A DNA stretch of 64,000 bases from Termitomyces sp. T153 (taxonomy: Eukaryota; Basidiomycota; Agaricomycetes; Agaricales; Lyophyllaceae): NCBI GenBank assembly GCA_018296165.2, contig JACKQL020000093.1, forward strand, positions 1-64,000, in the 5' to 3' direction. The stretch's first letter is position 1, and every line of letters begins with the position of its first letter. The notes under the pieces were generated by a model that was not told the DNA's origin, searched no databases, and saw nothing but the letters and a program-made list of their open reading frames with translations. Position numbers and translations under genes: made by a program. This document shows, piece after piece, positions 32,656-46,085 of the stretch.

Positions 32656-34778
32656 ATGCCCCCGCATGCTGATCATGATGGCCAGGCTACCTCACACATG
32701 ATGAAGACCACAAAACGCGGGCGCCCGTACCTCAAGGTGAGATAGTTTCAGACATATCCCATATTCTTCAATTCACCCCTTCCAGGACACCCTCGACCTC
32801 TTTGCGACTCTCATCGTATCACTAAACCTTGGTCCGCACAAGCAATTCTTCCGAACTTATCCCAACTCCTTCACCACGTTCGTTTTTCTCATGTAGCTAC
32901 TCTCCATGCTTGTTTAACCTCTTCCAAATAGAGATGAAGCTGCACAAAATTTAGCCTCTCTTAAATTTTCCCAATCAAATCGCGGGCCGGATCCCAGAGA
33001 ACCCACACGAGTTGTGACGACCACGACGACCACTACCTTCTCCATGACCCGAGATATGGCAAAGGCCATGTGCCAGCACTTTATGGATGCACGACTGATT
33101 GAGAATGCTTCCGACCCTAATTCGAATCTTTTCAAGGACCGGGGCGTGTATATGTTGACCCCCAAGGGTCTCCACGTTTTAGAGCGCTTCATCTCGAAGA
33201 ACGGAATCAACGCCGATAATATTCATAACGTCTTTGTCACACAACCGATATGTATCAAGTTGCTTCATCTCGAGCGCCGATCTGCTGACGACGAGATTAT
33301 CGTATCCCAATCCGTTATCACTGCCCTCTTTCGTCGTTTCGCAGGCCGCTCGCCCAACTATCTACCTCAATCTACTGGTACTACTACTGATCAGTTCCAG
33401 AGGTATAATGAGCGCTCGAAGGGTATACAGCTTCACGACACTATCGAGAAGCCACAACCTCTATTAGGCAGAGGACAACAGCATCACAAACATTGTTTCC
33501 ATGCTGTAGGTGCGCTTGAATGGTTATGTGATTTCACGTCAGTGGTCGGTCGAGAAGAAGCGGCAGAGATGGCTGCGCAGTTCGTGCGATTTGGTCTCAT
33601 TCACTTGGTGAGCGACAAGCGGAAGAACAATGATTCTGCTATCATCTTCACTGTCCGTGGGTCCACACCAGGTGGCAACTCAGCTGTCAGCGTATGTTGC
33701 TCGGATATTCCTTCGATTTTGCCCTGCAATTCAACTTACTTTCTTTCAGCAACATGGCGAATTCCGTTGCACTGCCAAGGCGATCTACAAGATCACTGAC
33801 GAAGGGCGTCGTATCGCCCATTGGGATCGTTTGGCCGGCGAGGAGCCCAGCGCTTCCTCGTCAAACCTTATCGAGACCGATCGCTCGTCAGCGGACCAGC
33901 CCGCAGACATGGGAGACAAAAAGAATGGCTCCGAGATCAAGCTTCATCGTCGCGCTTCCGTCGTTCAGCTGAACACACAAACCCCCGTGGACAGAACCAA
34001 GGAGAGCAATACTGGCCGCCTTCGTTACATCCTCGAGGAGCCGGCGATGCGCTCACTATTTCGAGAGTTCCTTCGTTCAAACTTCTGCGAAGAGAATCTG
34101 TCGTTCTGGCTCGATGTTCAGGATTTCAAAAGGAAGTTCAACATCACATCTAGCGCTGCAGCCGTCAACTCCTCTTCTCGATCAAACCCTCGTAGCACCC
34201 CAGGCCAAGTAGCAATGGAGAAACATCACGAGTCGCTGATCAATACAGCGTCGGTCATCTACAACACCTACCTTGCTCCATCAAGCCAGTGCGAGCTAAA
34301 TATTGACCACAACCTGCGGAATGAGATGACCAAGTATCTTGAAGACACGGTATCAAGTCTTGGTGGGAATGCATTCCAAGGCCACATTGAGCCAGAGCAG
34401 GCACATTCTTTCAATGCCACGCAACTTCAGAGGATGATTCAGCTTTACGAGCGAATTCAGCACCATGTCTTCCGGCTGATGGCGACAGATTCCGTACCAA
34501 AGGTGAGCTTTTGTAGTCTCCATGGGATGTACCGCTTCTTACCAACTTTGTAGTTCATTAAGACCCCCAAGTTTCTGGCTCTTCGTAACTGGGTTGAGGA
34601 CTTTGACCCCACAGACAGCGAGATCTCTCAGCTTTCTTCAGGTCCATCCTCACCGCCGGGCCTCAGCCCCCACGAGGAGACAGGTGGTGCCTACATCACG
34701 ATATCGCAGCAAGCTTCCGAACGAGAACATCGTAAGGCGGCAGCGGCCGCTCATGGCTCAATGCCAAACTCACCATAG
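32656..34778 (+). CDS. flbA: Regulator of G-protein signalling with DEP domains (FlbA/Sst2/Thn1 type), 636 aa
   Basis: GTPase-activating protein for a heterotrimeric G-alpha, damping pheromone or growth signalling; the family includes Aspergillus FlbA and Schizophyllum Thn1. Five exons: 32656-32736, 32786-32877, 32932-33691, 33750-34502 and 34554-34778, total 1911 nt. DEP-like regions lie at about residues 45-150 (MTRDMAKAMCQHFMDARLIE, FKDRGVYMLTPKGLHVLERF) and 235-330 (ALEWLCDFTSVVGREEAAEM, QHGEFRCTAKAIYKITDEGR). The RGS domain at about 403-550 has LEEPAMRSLFREFLRSNFCE, ENLSFWLDVQDFKR and INTASVIYNTYLAPSS. An Ala/Ser/Pro tail follows. The domain order matches the family, and no membrane segment is seen. 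Confidence 0.93.
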
Positions 34779-36176
34779 TCCTTGACATCTTTACGCATCT
34801 TGGCCTCTCTCGTACTCTCGGTTGACTCAGACATATTGACATGACGTTACGGTCCGATATTCCACACCTCAATCAAATACTCATCCCTATGCGCATCTCT
34901 TCTCTGCTTTCAATCGGTTCTTTCATATCCATTCTGATATCTTTTTATCTTGCATTCAGTTCGGCGCATAGCCCCGGGGGCGTTTTACCCTTTATCGTTC
35001 TCGCTACCCTAATAACATTTGTCTATATTCTTTGCATTTTTCCCTTCTCATTCCAATATATTTCATGAATCCCTCTCCACCACACCTGAAGAGCATCACT
35101 CTTCCGAATACTTGTAATTAGTCGTATCCTACAGCCTCGCCACCCTCTTCTGGGTAGTCTGATCTAATACGAACATCGAATTATCTGTTATTATCATATC
35201 ACATCTGCTCTAGTACATCTTATCTGGATAAACTTACAATTTGGGAAAACATAATACACGCATGTCAGGTGTTCCTTTTGACAGGAACCCTATAATTTGA
35301 TTCTGATATCCATGCTCAGATTGCGTGGGTCAACAATCGCCCGATATGTGATGACTTTGAGCCATGGGTATATGTTATCCCTCATAGACATGAGACTTCC
35401 ATCTGTACAACATTTGAAATGATACACGTGAGCAACCGTGTTGTAGATGAAAGTATCTTTTGTTCAACATGCGTGCGCAAGGACGGAGGGCTGTGCTATA
35501 TCTTTTGCGCGTGCGCATCCACAAGAGTATATTTTGAGCTTAATCTCGCGCTCGTTTCGATTTAACCGTGAATATGAAGTTTATTCCGGGTAAGTTGATT
35601 ATTCTGAGTAAGTTTCTCGGTAAGTACATGAGGCATCACGGCAAGTAACGTTGTCACACTACCAGTAGAATCGATCCTGCCGATCTAGAACCGATGCTAT
35701 ACAAGTCTAGGTTCCTTTTCTGAGGTCCTCTTCCAATGAGTATCTGTATTGTTAGCAACGCCACACTGCGCAAAAACTACCTTCGTAGAGTTGGGTCCTG
35801 AGATAAAAATAGAATCACATATAACTTTCGCACTCTTTTTGAGTCCCATTACACACCTGATGAAAGAAAACCTTTCGAGTCACATATTTCATACCAAGAC
35901 CATCACGATTCACCTCGATCACACAAAACAAAAGGTGACGTCTGATAGTGCGAGATGTGATAGAATATAAAATTAGGCGTGTCCTACAGATACGATCTTA
36001 GCTATTGTCAAGAGGTAGATATCAACATTGTAACGTTGTAACGCTAAGTTGCTCTCTTCCCCCTTTTTTTTTAGTATGCCGGCGTTGCCGAAAAGAAATT
36101 TACTCTTAAAGCTGTTGGTAAATAGGAATAACGCCGAGTTGGCAGACTCCGAACACAGATACCTCGATTTCATATC
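34779..36176. other. Intergenic upstream of the MAPR-like gene
   Basis: About 1.4 kb. Near its right end is the motif AGGTAGATATC followed by two TTGTAAC words (36013-36043), then CCCTTTTTTTTTTAG (36061-36073), which looks like the acceptor of a 5' untranslated intron. Nothing else is recognised. Confidence 0.45.
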
Positions 36177-37278
36177 ATGTCTTGGCTCCAGGAAACAGCA
36201 GGCGGGCCAGCTCCTCCGACATACCAAGATCCTCCGGAAAAGCTTAAAATGAGAGACCCTGCGATCCCTGGCAGGATGGTCACAGACAAATCTGCAAATA
36301 AGCCGTTTCTTGCGTATGTTTGCAAACCAATCAAGACGCAATATCCGTCCTCACGAACTCTGAAGATACAAAGAATACCGTGATCAACAAGAGGCTCTTC
36401 ATGCTGCCTGGGTGGAAAGGAACAATCAACGTGAGGCCAAGATAGCCCGGGGTGAAGAGGTCGGGCCTCCTGAACCCGACCCAACGGCGCAAAAAGAAGT
36501 TGGACTTCTCGGTTTATTGAAATTCTTATTATATATCACGCTTTTCATTGCGCTTTCCGGAAAATTCTTTACGGGAAGTTATACCTGGGAATATGAGAGT
36601 AAGTGGACACAGCTCAAGACTTACTGGCCCGTACGTGGAATTTGGTGGCCTTGCATTTTTCACCATCTAAAGACCATTACAGACGAATCAACGGCTTTTT
36701 TCGGAGCGCCTTTTGGCCGAGCATGATGGAAGAGTGCCTGGACGACCAATTTACCTCGCAGTGAGTGTTACCGACGATCAAGTTCAAATTCGAGTGACTG
36801 ATTACTTAGATTGATGGTGACGTTTACGACGTATCAAAAGGAGCAGCATATCAACCTGGCGGCTCTTATGCTATCCTGTATGTCACCTTTTCCAAAGCGC
36901 AATATATATCTCTTATATGTATATAGCGCTGGCGTTGATGCGGCAAGAGCGTTTGGAACAGGTTGTTTTAAGACTCATCGTACGCATGATCTCCGAGGAT
37001 TAACAGAGAGAGAGCTTGATGTCAGTTATCACCCTCGATTTCTCCGGCGACACGTGTACTGAGTCCTTCGAATTCTATTCCAGAGTGTTAGTCACTGGAA
37101 GAAATTCTATGCAGAGCACAAGGACTATGTGAAAATAGGCCGGGTCTCACACCCTCCGATCGATCCTGCGAGCTCAATACCAGAACATTGCGATCCCAAG
37201 AAGGAAGCCGCAGCTCAAGCAGCAAGGAAAGTCGCCAAGGAAAAGAAGAACGTAGGAGCCGCCCATAAGGAATTGTAA
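36177..37278 (+). CDS. Membrane cytochrome-b5/MAPR-like heme-binding protein, 278 aa
   Basis: Six exons: 36177-36313, 36366-36630, 36683-36760, 36810-36877, 36927-37020 and 37084-37278, total 837 nt. Residues about 97-118 (LLGLLKFLLYITLFIALSGK) form one membrane segment. The later domain GRPIYLAIDGDVYDVS, YQPGGSYAILAGVDAARAF and CFKTHRTHDLRGLTERELDS is the cytochrome-b5-like fold of the progesterone-receptor-membrane-component group, which binds heme and supports sterol P450s in the ER. As in that group, the classic HPGG heme ligand is replaced (QPGG). The C-terminus is Lys/Ala-rich (AAAQAARKVAKEKK). The first part (1-90) is soluble and Pro-rich. Confidence 0.87.
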
Positions 37279-37589
37279 ACAGAAGATATGCTATATAATA
37301 CTACTTGTACTCTCATGTGATCCCGATCTTCCAGTTAATAACATATGTTCACAGCAATATCATAGCATGTTCGAACAGACAGATAAATGATAAAGAAAGA
37401 TACAAATTCGACGAGTTCATGAAATCTAAAAATGCCGTCTACCAAGAAAGCCATTCATATTTCCCCGAATTAAAACCAAAGAAAAAAAAGCACCATAAAC
37501 TTGAATCGTGGAAAGTGATAACGATACACATCCTAATACATAGTTGGTTCTGAGATGAGATGATAGATCATCTGTACCTAAAAACGCAC
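37279..37589. other. Short intergenic between convergent genes
   Basis: AT-rich with no gene supported; 3' flanks of the MAPR-like gene and the small unknown gene. Confidence 0.5.
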
Positions 37590-38287
37590 CTATCGGGGTG
37601 CCCCATGGGTCATAAGATAATTTCGAAGAATCGCAAAGTCAGCCATGGAAGTATCCATCATAGATGAGAAGGGATTGTCACGATACTTCGCAATGATAAT
37701 GTTGCCACGCCACGCAGCTTCTTCCTTGAAGGCGCGAGCTTGGATCTCGCGAATACTCTTGTTAACAGGGAATGGCATTCCATCTCGAGAAACAATCGGG
37801 TAGAAGATGATGTAGGGATTTGTGAACTTGCGATTCATGCCGTCAAGGGCCTCCACGAGCTAACGAATAGTCAGGGTCTATCGTAAGCGTAGTACGAGAC
37901 TCTCGAGTACTTACATGATATTTCCATGCCCGCGGTCCAAGGCCTTCAGCGATCTGCATACATATATAAGTACAGTATCGGATGAGATGATGTGCCATCA
38001 GTGGAGGAATTTCACGCACATAATCCATGTAAACCTCTGGATGGGGTATCCTAGATGACACAGTAGTAAATGTACTATGGTGAGGCGTCATCATTGGACT
38101 TAGGGACGGTTTTAAGTAACGATTCCCTGTCTTCAATAGGCAACCCATTGACTTACCTCGTCATCAGTCGCACCAACGAAGGTTGGCGGCCTAATTGAGA
38201 AGTCAGGAATAATGGACGATAACAGCGAACAAGTTCCTTGCCGTCGGAAGGAAAGAGAATGGCATCATAGGTATATGTGGGATCCAT
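37590..38287 (-). CDS. Small unknown protein, 5' exon structure unresolved
   Basis: The well-supported part is exon 38020-38050 (RIPHPEVYMDY), 37915-37953 (IAEGLGPRAWKYH) and 37590-37859 (LVEALDGMNRKFTNPYIIFYPIVSRDGM... to stop), all joined with GT-AG introns and correct phase. An upstream exon 38157-38190 fits in phase. A likely start at 38285-38287 reads MDPTYTYDAILFPSDGKE, but the intron joining it to 38190 would be only 33-42 nt, so this end is uncertain or damaged. The protein looks like a small conserved fungal protein with a compact alpha/beta body. I do not know its function. Confidence 0.55.
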
Positions 38288-40968
38288 GTCAGAGAAGAAC
38301 GTCCGTGGATTTGAAGTGCAAAAGTGAACAAGAGTCGGAAAAGTCTAGAGATTGCCTAGGTACCCTGAAAGTAAGTCATTGGTCACTAGCCCTTCCCCTT
38401 TATAAGCACTTGCTAGACGAACAATGAGGGCCAGATGAAGCTTCTTGATGAAGAAATCCACACAACTCGATCGTACCAAAGAAGCAGCAAAGTCATCCTG
38501 AGCCAATCTAAAGGACATTTGAGGTCCGGTCTAGATGAAGCGTTGTTTCACGGTTTGAGCATCGTTCACAAAACAACTTTTTGAATGGGGAAGTGCCTGC
38601 CAGCTTAATCACAACCTGCAGAAGCACACCCAGGGGCGTGCAGCGTGTAATTGTAACCGATCGAAACCAAAGTAAAGCACAAATATGATATCGAGCCAAA
38701 TTGTACGCATGAATACAGAATCCGAAGTTGAATTTAGTTGGAATCAAGTGACAGAAACGACTCTGATTGTTGTCGGGATTCAAGATTGTTTGATGTGGCG
38801 TGTGAAATGGGGCCAAGTTCTAGCAACAGAGCGTTTTCCGATTGGAGATATCTTCGAAATTGCTGTTTGGAATTTGAAGTACGACATCTTCACAAAGCCC
38901 GACACGGGCTTCTTGTGAAAAGAAATTGTCGATATTCTCATGAGTGTTCGCTAAACGTGAGTAGTTGCCTGATTTGCCTGGCAGGTTTTTCATGCATGCC
39001 GTTTGAACCTTGGATTCTTTAGACCAACAAAATCATCTCCAGCTCACGACGCACCACGCCTATCTGGGTAACTGGTACCCACATTACCTGGAAATTGTAA
39101 CCGCCGGTGAGCTAGAAATTCATTTTACTTTGACTTCAATAATGGTGTTCCTGCTTCAAATATAGTTGAGGGTCGTGCTTAAAATCACGTCAACATGCAT
39201 GACTCGATCGCGTTCTCTGACAATCTGTACCTGTATCGAGTTTTCTATGCTAATAAGTGCACAATTATTTCACAGCTGGGTTGATTTTCTGCTGCACGGT
39301 AGCGTTCATCTCCTTGATTCACTTTTGGATTCGCTGTCGACCCATGTGATGAGCCTTTGACTGTGTCTTGTGTGACCCGACTCTTTAGGATCCATTGCTC
39401 GAACCTCGTGGTTGGATCTAGGCTATTAAGACCAGACACCTTGTTATCTGTCCTAACGACCTCCAAGGGCCTTTACATCGTATGTATCATCTTCCTTGCG
39501 GCACGACACGGCATGCTAACCAATCAATCTACCCTCATTCCGTAGCATGTTGAGAGTTGACCAATGCCTGACTTGTAGTATATCGCTCGCGCTTTGAGCA
39601 TTCATTGACCAGGATTCGGATGCACTTCCAGCCTCGATCTCATGATCGATTCCATTTTTGTGGTCATCGAGCCTCTGTTGTCAAACCACGTTGGCGGACT
39701 CGTAACGTCTCTTCTAGGTCTATGATTCGATGCAGGATGAGAGTCATACATCTGCGGATCGTGAATATCTGGTATAATATAAAGCTAGCTACTCGAATTG
39801 ATGACCCACTTGAATTAGCCGCAAGCAGAATGAAACATCTGTTGATAGGGAGTATTTCACTTCTTTGTAGATGAATCTCGGGAAATTTCTCTTTATGCCT
39901 TCCGCGAATGTCGTGTTCTGTGATATCGCTTCTCAATCCTGTATACGTCTGGGTGATTTTGGTAAGATGAGAAATCCTTGAGACCCTTTGGGTGTTACCA
40001 CGAGTATAAATATACGTAAATTTAAATTAACCTGTGGGTGAAACTCGAAAACAGGACATGTAAGTAGCTTTTGACGAATCACTCAATAGAGCATATTTGC
40101 AACACCCGCCAAATGAACAAATGCCACAAAACTAAAATTTGGTCCTAAAAGGGAGATACGGTAGTTTCCGTGATGGCTGCCCATAAGAGAAATCAGTCTG
40201 ATGTGATTAATTGATCTACTAACTATTCAACTCGACAACGGCAAAGTAAGCCTCTCGTTCTCTGGAAAATTGTGTATCCCGAGATAAGTAGAACGTGGAT
40301 GCCGTGATAACGAACCAGTATGGTTCTCAGAGACTGGCTCTTTGAGGAGTTAAAGTCAATTATAATGGTACCAGTGATCACTGTCACGATTCTATATTTG
40401 GATGTCACAGTGTCCAAAATAGGCCAACAGAAATTTGGAACCTGTTGAACCAAGATTTCAAACGTGGTGCAAATATGCTCTAATGTGGGGCTTTGTTACT
40501 TGGCAGAACGCTTCTCAAGCCCAGAGATAAATCAATTTGCTGGCACAACCCATGCCCATATGATTCCGATGGTTCTTTGACAATCCAGGCCACGAGGTGC
40601 TTCGAGATTCTGCTTGAATAGTCGAGCAAGGAGGAATCTTTTGATTGTTCGTTGCCAGCACACCACTCCAGCCGTCACGTATCCAGATCCACCCGAGCAT
40701 TTATATGACTCTTTTTAATGAGTTTTGCGATCGTGACCTATTCTGTTTTGATTTTTATCGCTATACGAATGCTGTTGGGTTTGAATGAGTCAAATTGAAG
40801 TGATTGGTACCAAAAAAGGAAGTGACAGGTTTTGTTTCGACGCGTCTGCTTACTGAACAGGCAAAAGAGAAAAACCGCACCACCACCACCACCGGACCAT
40901 CTCCAAACTTTACACGACTTTGCACGTATTCATCTCGCAACCACGCTTCCTTCTTTCCCCTCTTTCAG
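38288..40968. other. Gene-poor stretch upstream of NUP160
   Basis: About 2.7 kb with only short open frames and no recognised motif or repeat. The last 60 bases before the NUP160 ATG are pyrimidine-rich, with a CTTTCAG that could be a 5' UTR acceptor. Confidence 0.4.
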
Positions 40969-43900
40969 ATGGTCGATAGCACCTTTCTCGTTGCAACTCA
41001 ACTCTCATCGTTGTTCCCCTCGCCGCCCATTTCAATTCCCTTACAAACATCGCGACAGGGAGTTCCACTTCCACCAGCGCTGGATGACTCAGAACCACCT
41101 GCGGAACATGCCACATACTCGTCAGTAATGCAAACGCAGGTAACAGGGACTATTCTTCTGCGTGTTCTACACGGTAGCCTCATCATAGAAGTCTCATCAT
41201 TATCTACCCAAGTGCCTTCCCTTCGTTTCATATTCCCCGGCACAATTATATCATCTCCAGCAATTTTTCTATGGGAGTCATCGGAGCTTCATGTCCTTGC
41301 TGTAGCGGATACAGGGTCTTTGTTCCGCATAGTGATTCCTATTGGAACTGGTCGCGAATTATGGAGGGCTCAAACAGCCAATATCTGGCACCGCGAACAT
41401 CTACTCAAGAATATAGAAGACGCGCAGGAAGGGCTAGTCCATATTCAGGGAATCCACAGTGTGCTGGTAGGGTCGCGTAATGGGTCATTGTTGCGGCTAG
41501 AGAATGACTACGGCAATGAAGATAGCTCTGGTGCGCGTGCTGTTACAAAAATCGATTTTACATACCTGACTTGTTTCTTAGACGATTGGTCAGAGACTGT
41601 TTTTCAGCACAGCTCTTTTCTCACCTCTCTTACATCACTTCTACCGTTGAGCAGTGGTAATCTTGATAGTTTGGGTATCGTTTCTATTGCAACTTATCCA
41701 TGGCCTACCGATATTGGACATGCCTGGACTCTTTCCCGTGACCGAACTCTTCGTTTCTGGAAGGCCAAGATTGGTTGTGTGGCATCCAAAGTTCTCCCTC
41801 GCACCCATGAATCGGGCCCAACGCCTAGCAATGGCAGACGCAACATTTTGTTAGATGCATCACCGCAAACCCTGATCCGTGTCTTCACCACGCCTGTTCG
41901 CGAAGATCACATTTATGTTGTCGTTTTCATCCCGACGATCTCATCATCGTCTTCCGGTGGTACTTTCCATGTGCTCGATACGATATCAGACCAGTTGTAC
42001 GAAGTGGGAAAAATCGAGTCTCCTGAAGAAATAGCTCATTGTCACCTACAAGACTTCATCATTGCGGGTAGTACTATATGGGCATTATGGGATCGCCAAG
42101 GCCAATCCATCGTCGAGAAAACGTTCATGAACGTTGAGACATTTCATGAAGGCTTCCGCGCAGACGCCTGGACCATATCATGTTATGCGCCAGAACCAGA
42201 GCTCACTCCTGCCTATCTCGAAGAATATCTTCTATCCCCTGGGTCCATGACGGAAAAATTCTTTGAGGCCATTATGAGGCCAGGAATGTTTTCCGCTTTG
42301 ACACTTCAAACGGCTATTGATCAGTACATCGACGTATGTCTTTCGATGCCCGGTTCGAAACCGCCTCAGCTCACGGTCGCATACGCCACAACAAGCGAAC
42401 AAATCGCAGCTGTTGTTGGTTGCACCGTCGCCTTACATCGAGACCCGCATACCGGTGCCTACCAACATGCCAATTATTGGAGTGCCTTGAAGCGAGACTG
42501 GGAAGGTTTCATTGCACGATGTCGTGAAATTGAGCGGAGTGCTCGTCGACCTCTCGCTCTTGGCATTCAAGATCAGAACGAAATAATGATTGTGGAGCGG
42601 GAACGTGCAGGCTTACTGGTCAAAGAAGACCTTGCTATCTGGCTCCGTAGACTCCTTGCCATTCCAGGGGCAACTTTAGACCCACAGTACGATCTATTCG
42701 GTACTTTGTGGTATCTACGGGGTTCTTTGGGCCCTCAAGTTCTGCAAGACCTTGAAAATCGCATGATGGATATTCTGCGACAGGAAATTTCCTTTACGAT
42801 CCCAGAGATCCTGAAGGATCAAACAGATCGATTTAATCTTAGAAGAGATATGGATCTCGAGGATAACCAATGGATCTCGGGGAAGTTACACAGTCTTCAA
42901 AACTTGGATGCTGCCACTCGCACGGCGCTTGATGTCATTGGGGGATTTAACGTTGAGGTGAAGCGAGAGGAAGACGAAGTAGAGCTGCTCCTTCCTCCCC
43001 CTCACTCCAATTGGTCGCAAGCCCTCACCACAGCATACATCTCCAAAACTGTTGATGCCCGCTATGAACTTGCACTCGTCCTAATTACGATGCTCTTCTT
43101 TTTGTCGGAAGACATCTCAGACTGGGACCCAGCATTACTGTCGGAAATTTTTGCCGTGTTTAGGGGAATTGCTATGCTCCGATACGTTTCTAGACAGCCA
43201 GCCCTTGCTGCGCCCGAACACCCCATATCTCCGGACTTTTCAGCAGCCGACGATGTCATATCTCGTATGCGTAACATGAATGTCTCCTTCAGTAGTAAAA
43301 CTCTCCCTTCTCCTCACTACTCTGTCATTCATCGCCTCGTTGACCAATCCGATGGCACTGACGTCTTACCAGATGCAGCGCACCGTTACCTCGATGCCAC
43401 GGGACTTTTGCAATCAGTAGGTCCAGGAAATGCAACACAATATGAAGTGATTTTCTGTGACAATCTAAGGCTTCTTGGATTCTACGGTGCGAGTAGGGAA
43501 CTACTGTCTTGGCTACCTAGGACACCTGGGGTTTCTTATGTTCAAGCGCGATTGTGGCTCAACATAGGCAGAATTGACGATGCTGCCCATTTATTCGAAA
43601 AACTGGGCGGCAGTTTTGGTAAGTTTGTTCTTTCCCTGGATTTCTGGATTACTTGACAGATACGTTTTAAAGCGAGCAATCATGGTACATTTGAAAACTT
43701 TGGATATGCAAGGAGTTCCTGACATGGAAACAGGTGGTCATTCATTCTCAGTGGAAGATCAAGAAATCTTAGCAAAGGCTCTTCCAGCCGCAGAGTTGTT
43801 GGACTCTCAGCATTTCTTCTACGGTCATATTTCAAATCTATTCAAGTTGGCTTCGTGGGTGCATCATGAGGTTTCCTTCGCTCAGCTGGCTATATCTGTG

Positions 43901-45599
43901 GCCCCCCTCGATGCTGATACATCTTCTCTTTGGTCCACGGTTATTCACGGGCTTACCGAATTGGCGCTATACGAAGATGCATATGCGTCTATCATGTCAG
44001 TCCCTTTCGAACATCTGTGAGTCTCAATGAAATTCGGTGTTGGTACTTTAATTGATTATCGATTATCAGACAAAGAGAATGTATAAGTCATCTGGTCTAT
44101 CGAATGTGCGATGACAATTCAATCGACAAACTCATGACTTTCAACTTTGCCGGCTTGGGGGACGAAGTCGAAGAGGCCTTTGCATTCAAAGCGCGGAACA
44201 TTGACCCGCGGGTTCAGCCCTCGTATTCCAGAATACTCTATACTTGGTTCATCCGCAGAGGTGACTATCGAAATGGTGTGTAATCCAAAATCCTTCTCCT
44301 CTTCCGCCTCTTATCCCCTGATAGCCGCACTCGCCATGTATCAGCGAGCTAGAAGACTACAGGATCTCATCACTGAACCGGCTTTATTTGCATCTCTGGC
44401 TGAAGAGCAACTGGAAGCCTACAGCCTCGCCATCAACGCCATGTCTCTTGTTGACTCTAGAAATGCCTGGATACTTTTGCCCCTCTCCTCCGATCAAATT
44501 CACGAGGTATGTATAGATATGATCATTCTCCTCCATTCAATATCGATATTCGTATCAGCCACGTAAACGGAGGAGACTTACGAGACATGTCCCTGAAGAC
44601 AAGTTCACACCTGGAAGATTCGATACCGATGTCATTCGCCTTAAGGATATTCAATACGATTTCGCTCTTCTTTCAGCACAGATTGATATCATCCGTCGTG
44701 ATCCCACAATTTTGTCATCTCCAGGTCAGCTTGATTGTCACTCAGAGCGTTAAACAATCTCTTATGTTTGATAGAATTCATGCTTCCTCCTCCCACGATA
44801 GTGTTGAGACTCATTCAGGCAAATAAGTTTGCCCTGGCCATGAGCACAGCTCGATCCTTGAGCGTGGACATGACTGATCTATTTAATCATTTGACAATAC
44901 AATGCCTACGACTGTCACGGAACCCTGATGCGGTCATGTACGACTATTTTATTCATTGTATCGCTCATTCGCTCATCTCTCTATGACAATAGACAAGAAG
45001 ATACTAGTGACTGGCTTCTTAACGATGACTTGGCCTCTTGGTCCGGGACTCCAGTGGAACGAGGGTGGCGATATCTACGCCAATCTTTACAACAATATGA
45101 CAGCGCTGAGACCGACCATAAGTATTCCAAGGCAACTTTGGAGACAATATTAGGAGCTGATCGCACGTCTTCCCCGCCACCATGGCTCATAAATATTCTC
45201 GAAGTATGTCCAGCCCGTCAAATTCGGCCGGAAAAGATCACTGATTTTACTATTGACAGGAAAACCATCACGAATATCTCATCCGAATCAGTCTACGATA
45301 CGACAATTTGGAGGCAGCCATCGAACACACCCTCTCTCTGATTCGGAAGGTACGTGGAAACACTCCTTGTCATCACCCACATGGCTTATCTTCCTCCGTA
45401 CGATCTTCAGTCTAATTCGCGCTTGGCCCGTGAAGCGCCTGAAAACGCCTGCTCAACGTGGTTGCCATACGCTTTGATTGACCAGGTGCTTATTGCAGCC
45501 AGCCAGGCCGCGACGTCAATACCTACATTATCGAACTTACGGTCTGATATATCTGACCGCGTCAAGCGCATGCAAAAACTCAGTCAGTCAGCTCGGTAG
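40969..45599 (+). CDS. NUP160: Nucleoporin NUP160/NUP120, 1386 aa
   Basis: Scaffold subunit of the Y-shaped (Nup84/Nup107) complex of the nuclear pore. Nine exons: 40969-43618, 43713-44016, 44070-44275, 44325-44506, 44559-44724, 44775-44937, 44993-45203, 45260-45349 and 45411-45599, total 4161 nt. The N-terminal beta-propeller shows LVATQLSSLFPS, ELWRAQTANIWHREHLL, VGSRNGSLLRLE and LSRDRTLRFWKAK. The helical part shows LFEKLGGSFG, SLWSTVIHGLTELALYEDAYA, CISHLVYRMCD, YTWFIRRGDYRNG and LALAMSTARSL-type helices. The start chosen is the ATG directly after TTTCAG, matching the usual N-terminus of fungal members. Intron 43619-43712 is longer than the rest and its acceptor is the weakest call. Confidence 0.9.
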
Positions 45600-46085
45600 T
45601 GCAAAGGACTGTCCATCGTTCATGCTGCGCTCTTCAGGAAATGATCTGTGTACTATTGAATTCAATAACAACGATCCCATCAAAGCGGTGATAGCACAGC
45701 GGCAATAGCACAAGAGAATAATCTTAGTGCAGAGGTCGTCAGCCCGGATGAGATTTGTCAGAAAGGAATCCTCCCGGACAGTACATAATGACATATTACA
45801 ACACGAATCGAGTCTATACTGCTACAAACTTGATGGGGCTTCCAAACAATGGAAAGCTTGTCATTGGTTAAGCGCTAAGGACGATGCAATAACTGGTATA
45901 AGGAATATAAGGTGATAGCGGGACATGACGAGGGAACCTAAGCATGGGAGAAATTTATAAGGTACACAAGTATAGGAGAAATTTAGAAGGTACACATTAG
46001 CAACAGCAAGAGCCGAGAATCCAAGAAAAGAAGATGCAAGGTGATATCAAAGGTTACCCAAAAAATCAAAGGAGGGCACCTATGA
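45600..46085. other. Intergenic between convergent NUP160 and Zn2Cys6 genes
   Basis: A short imperfect duplication, AAATTTATAAGGTACACAAG and AAATTTAGAAGGTACACATT (about 45951-46000). No gene. Confidence 0.5.
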
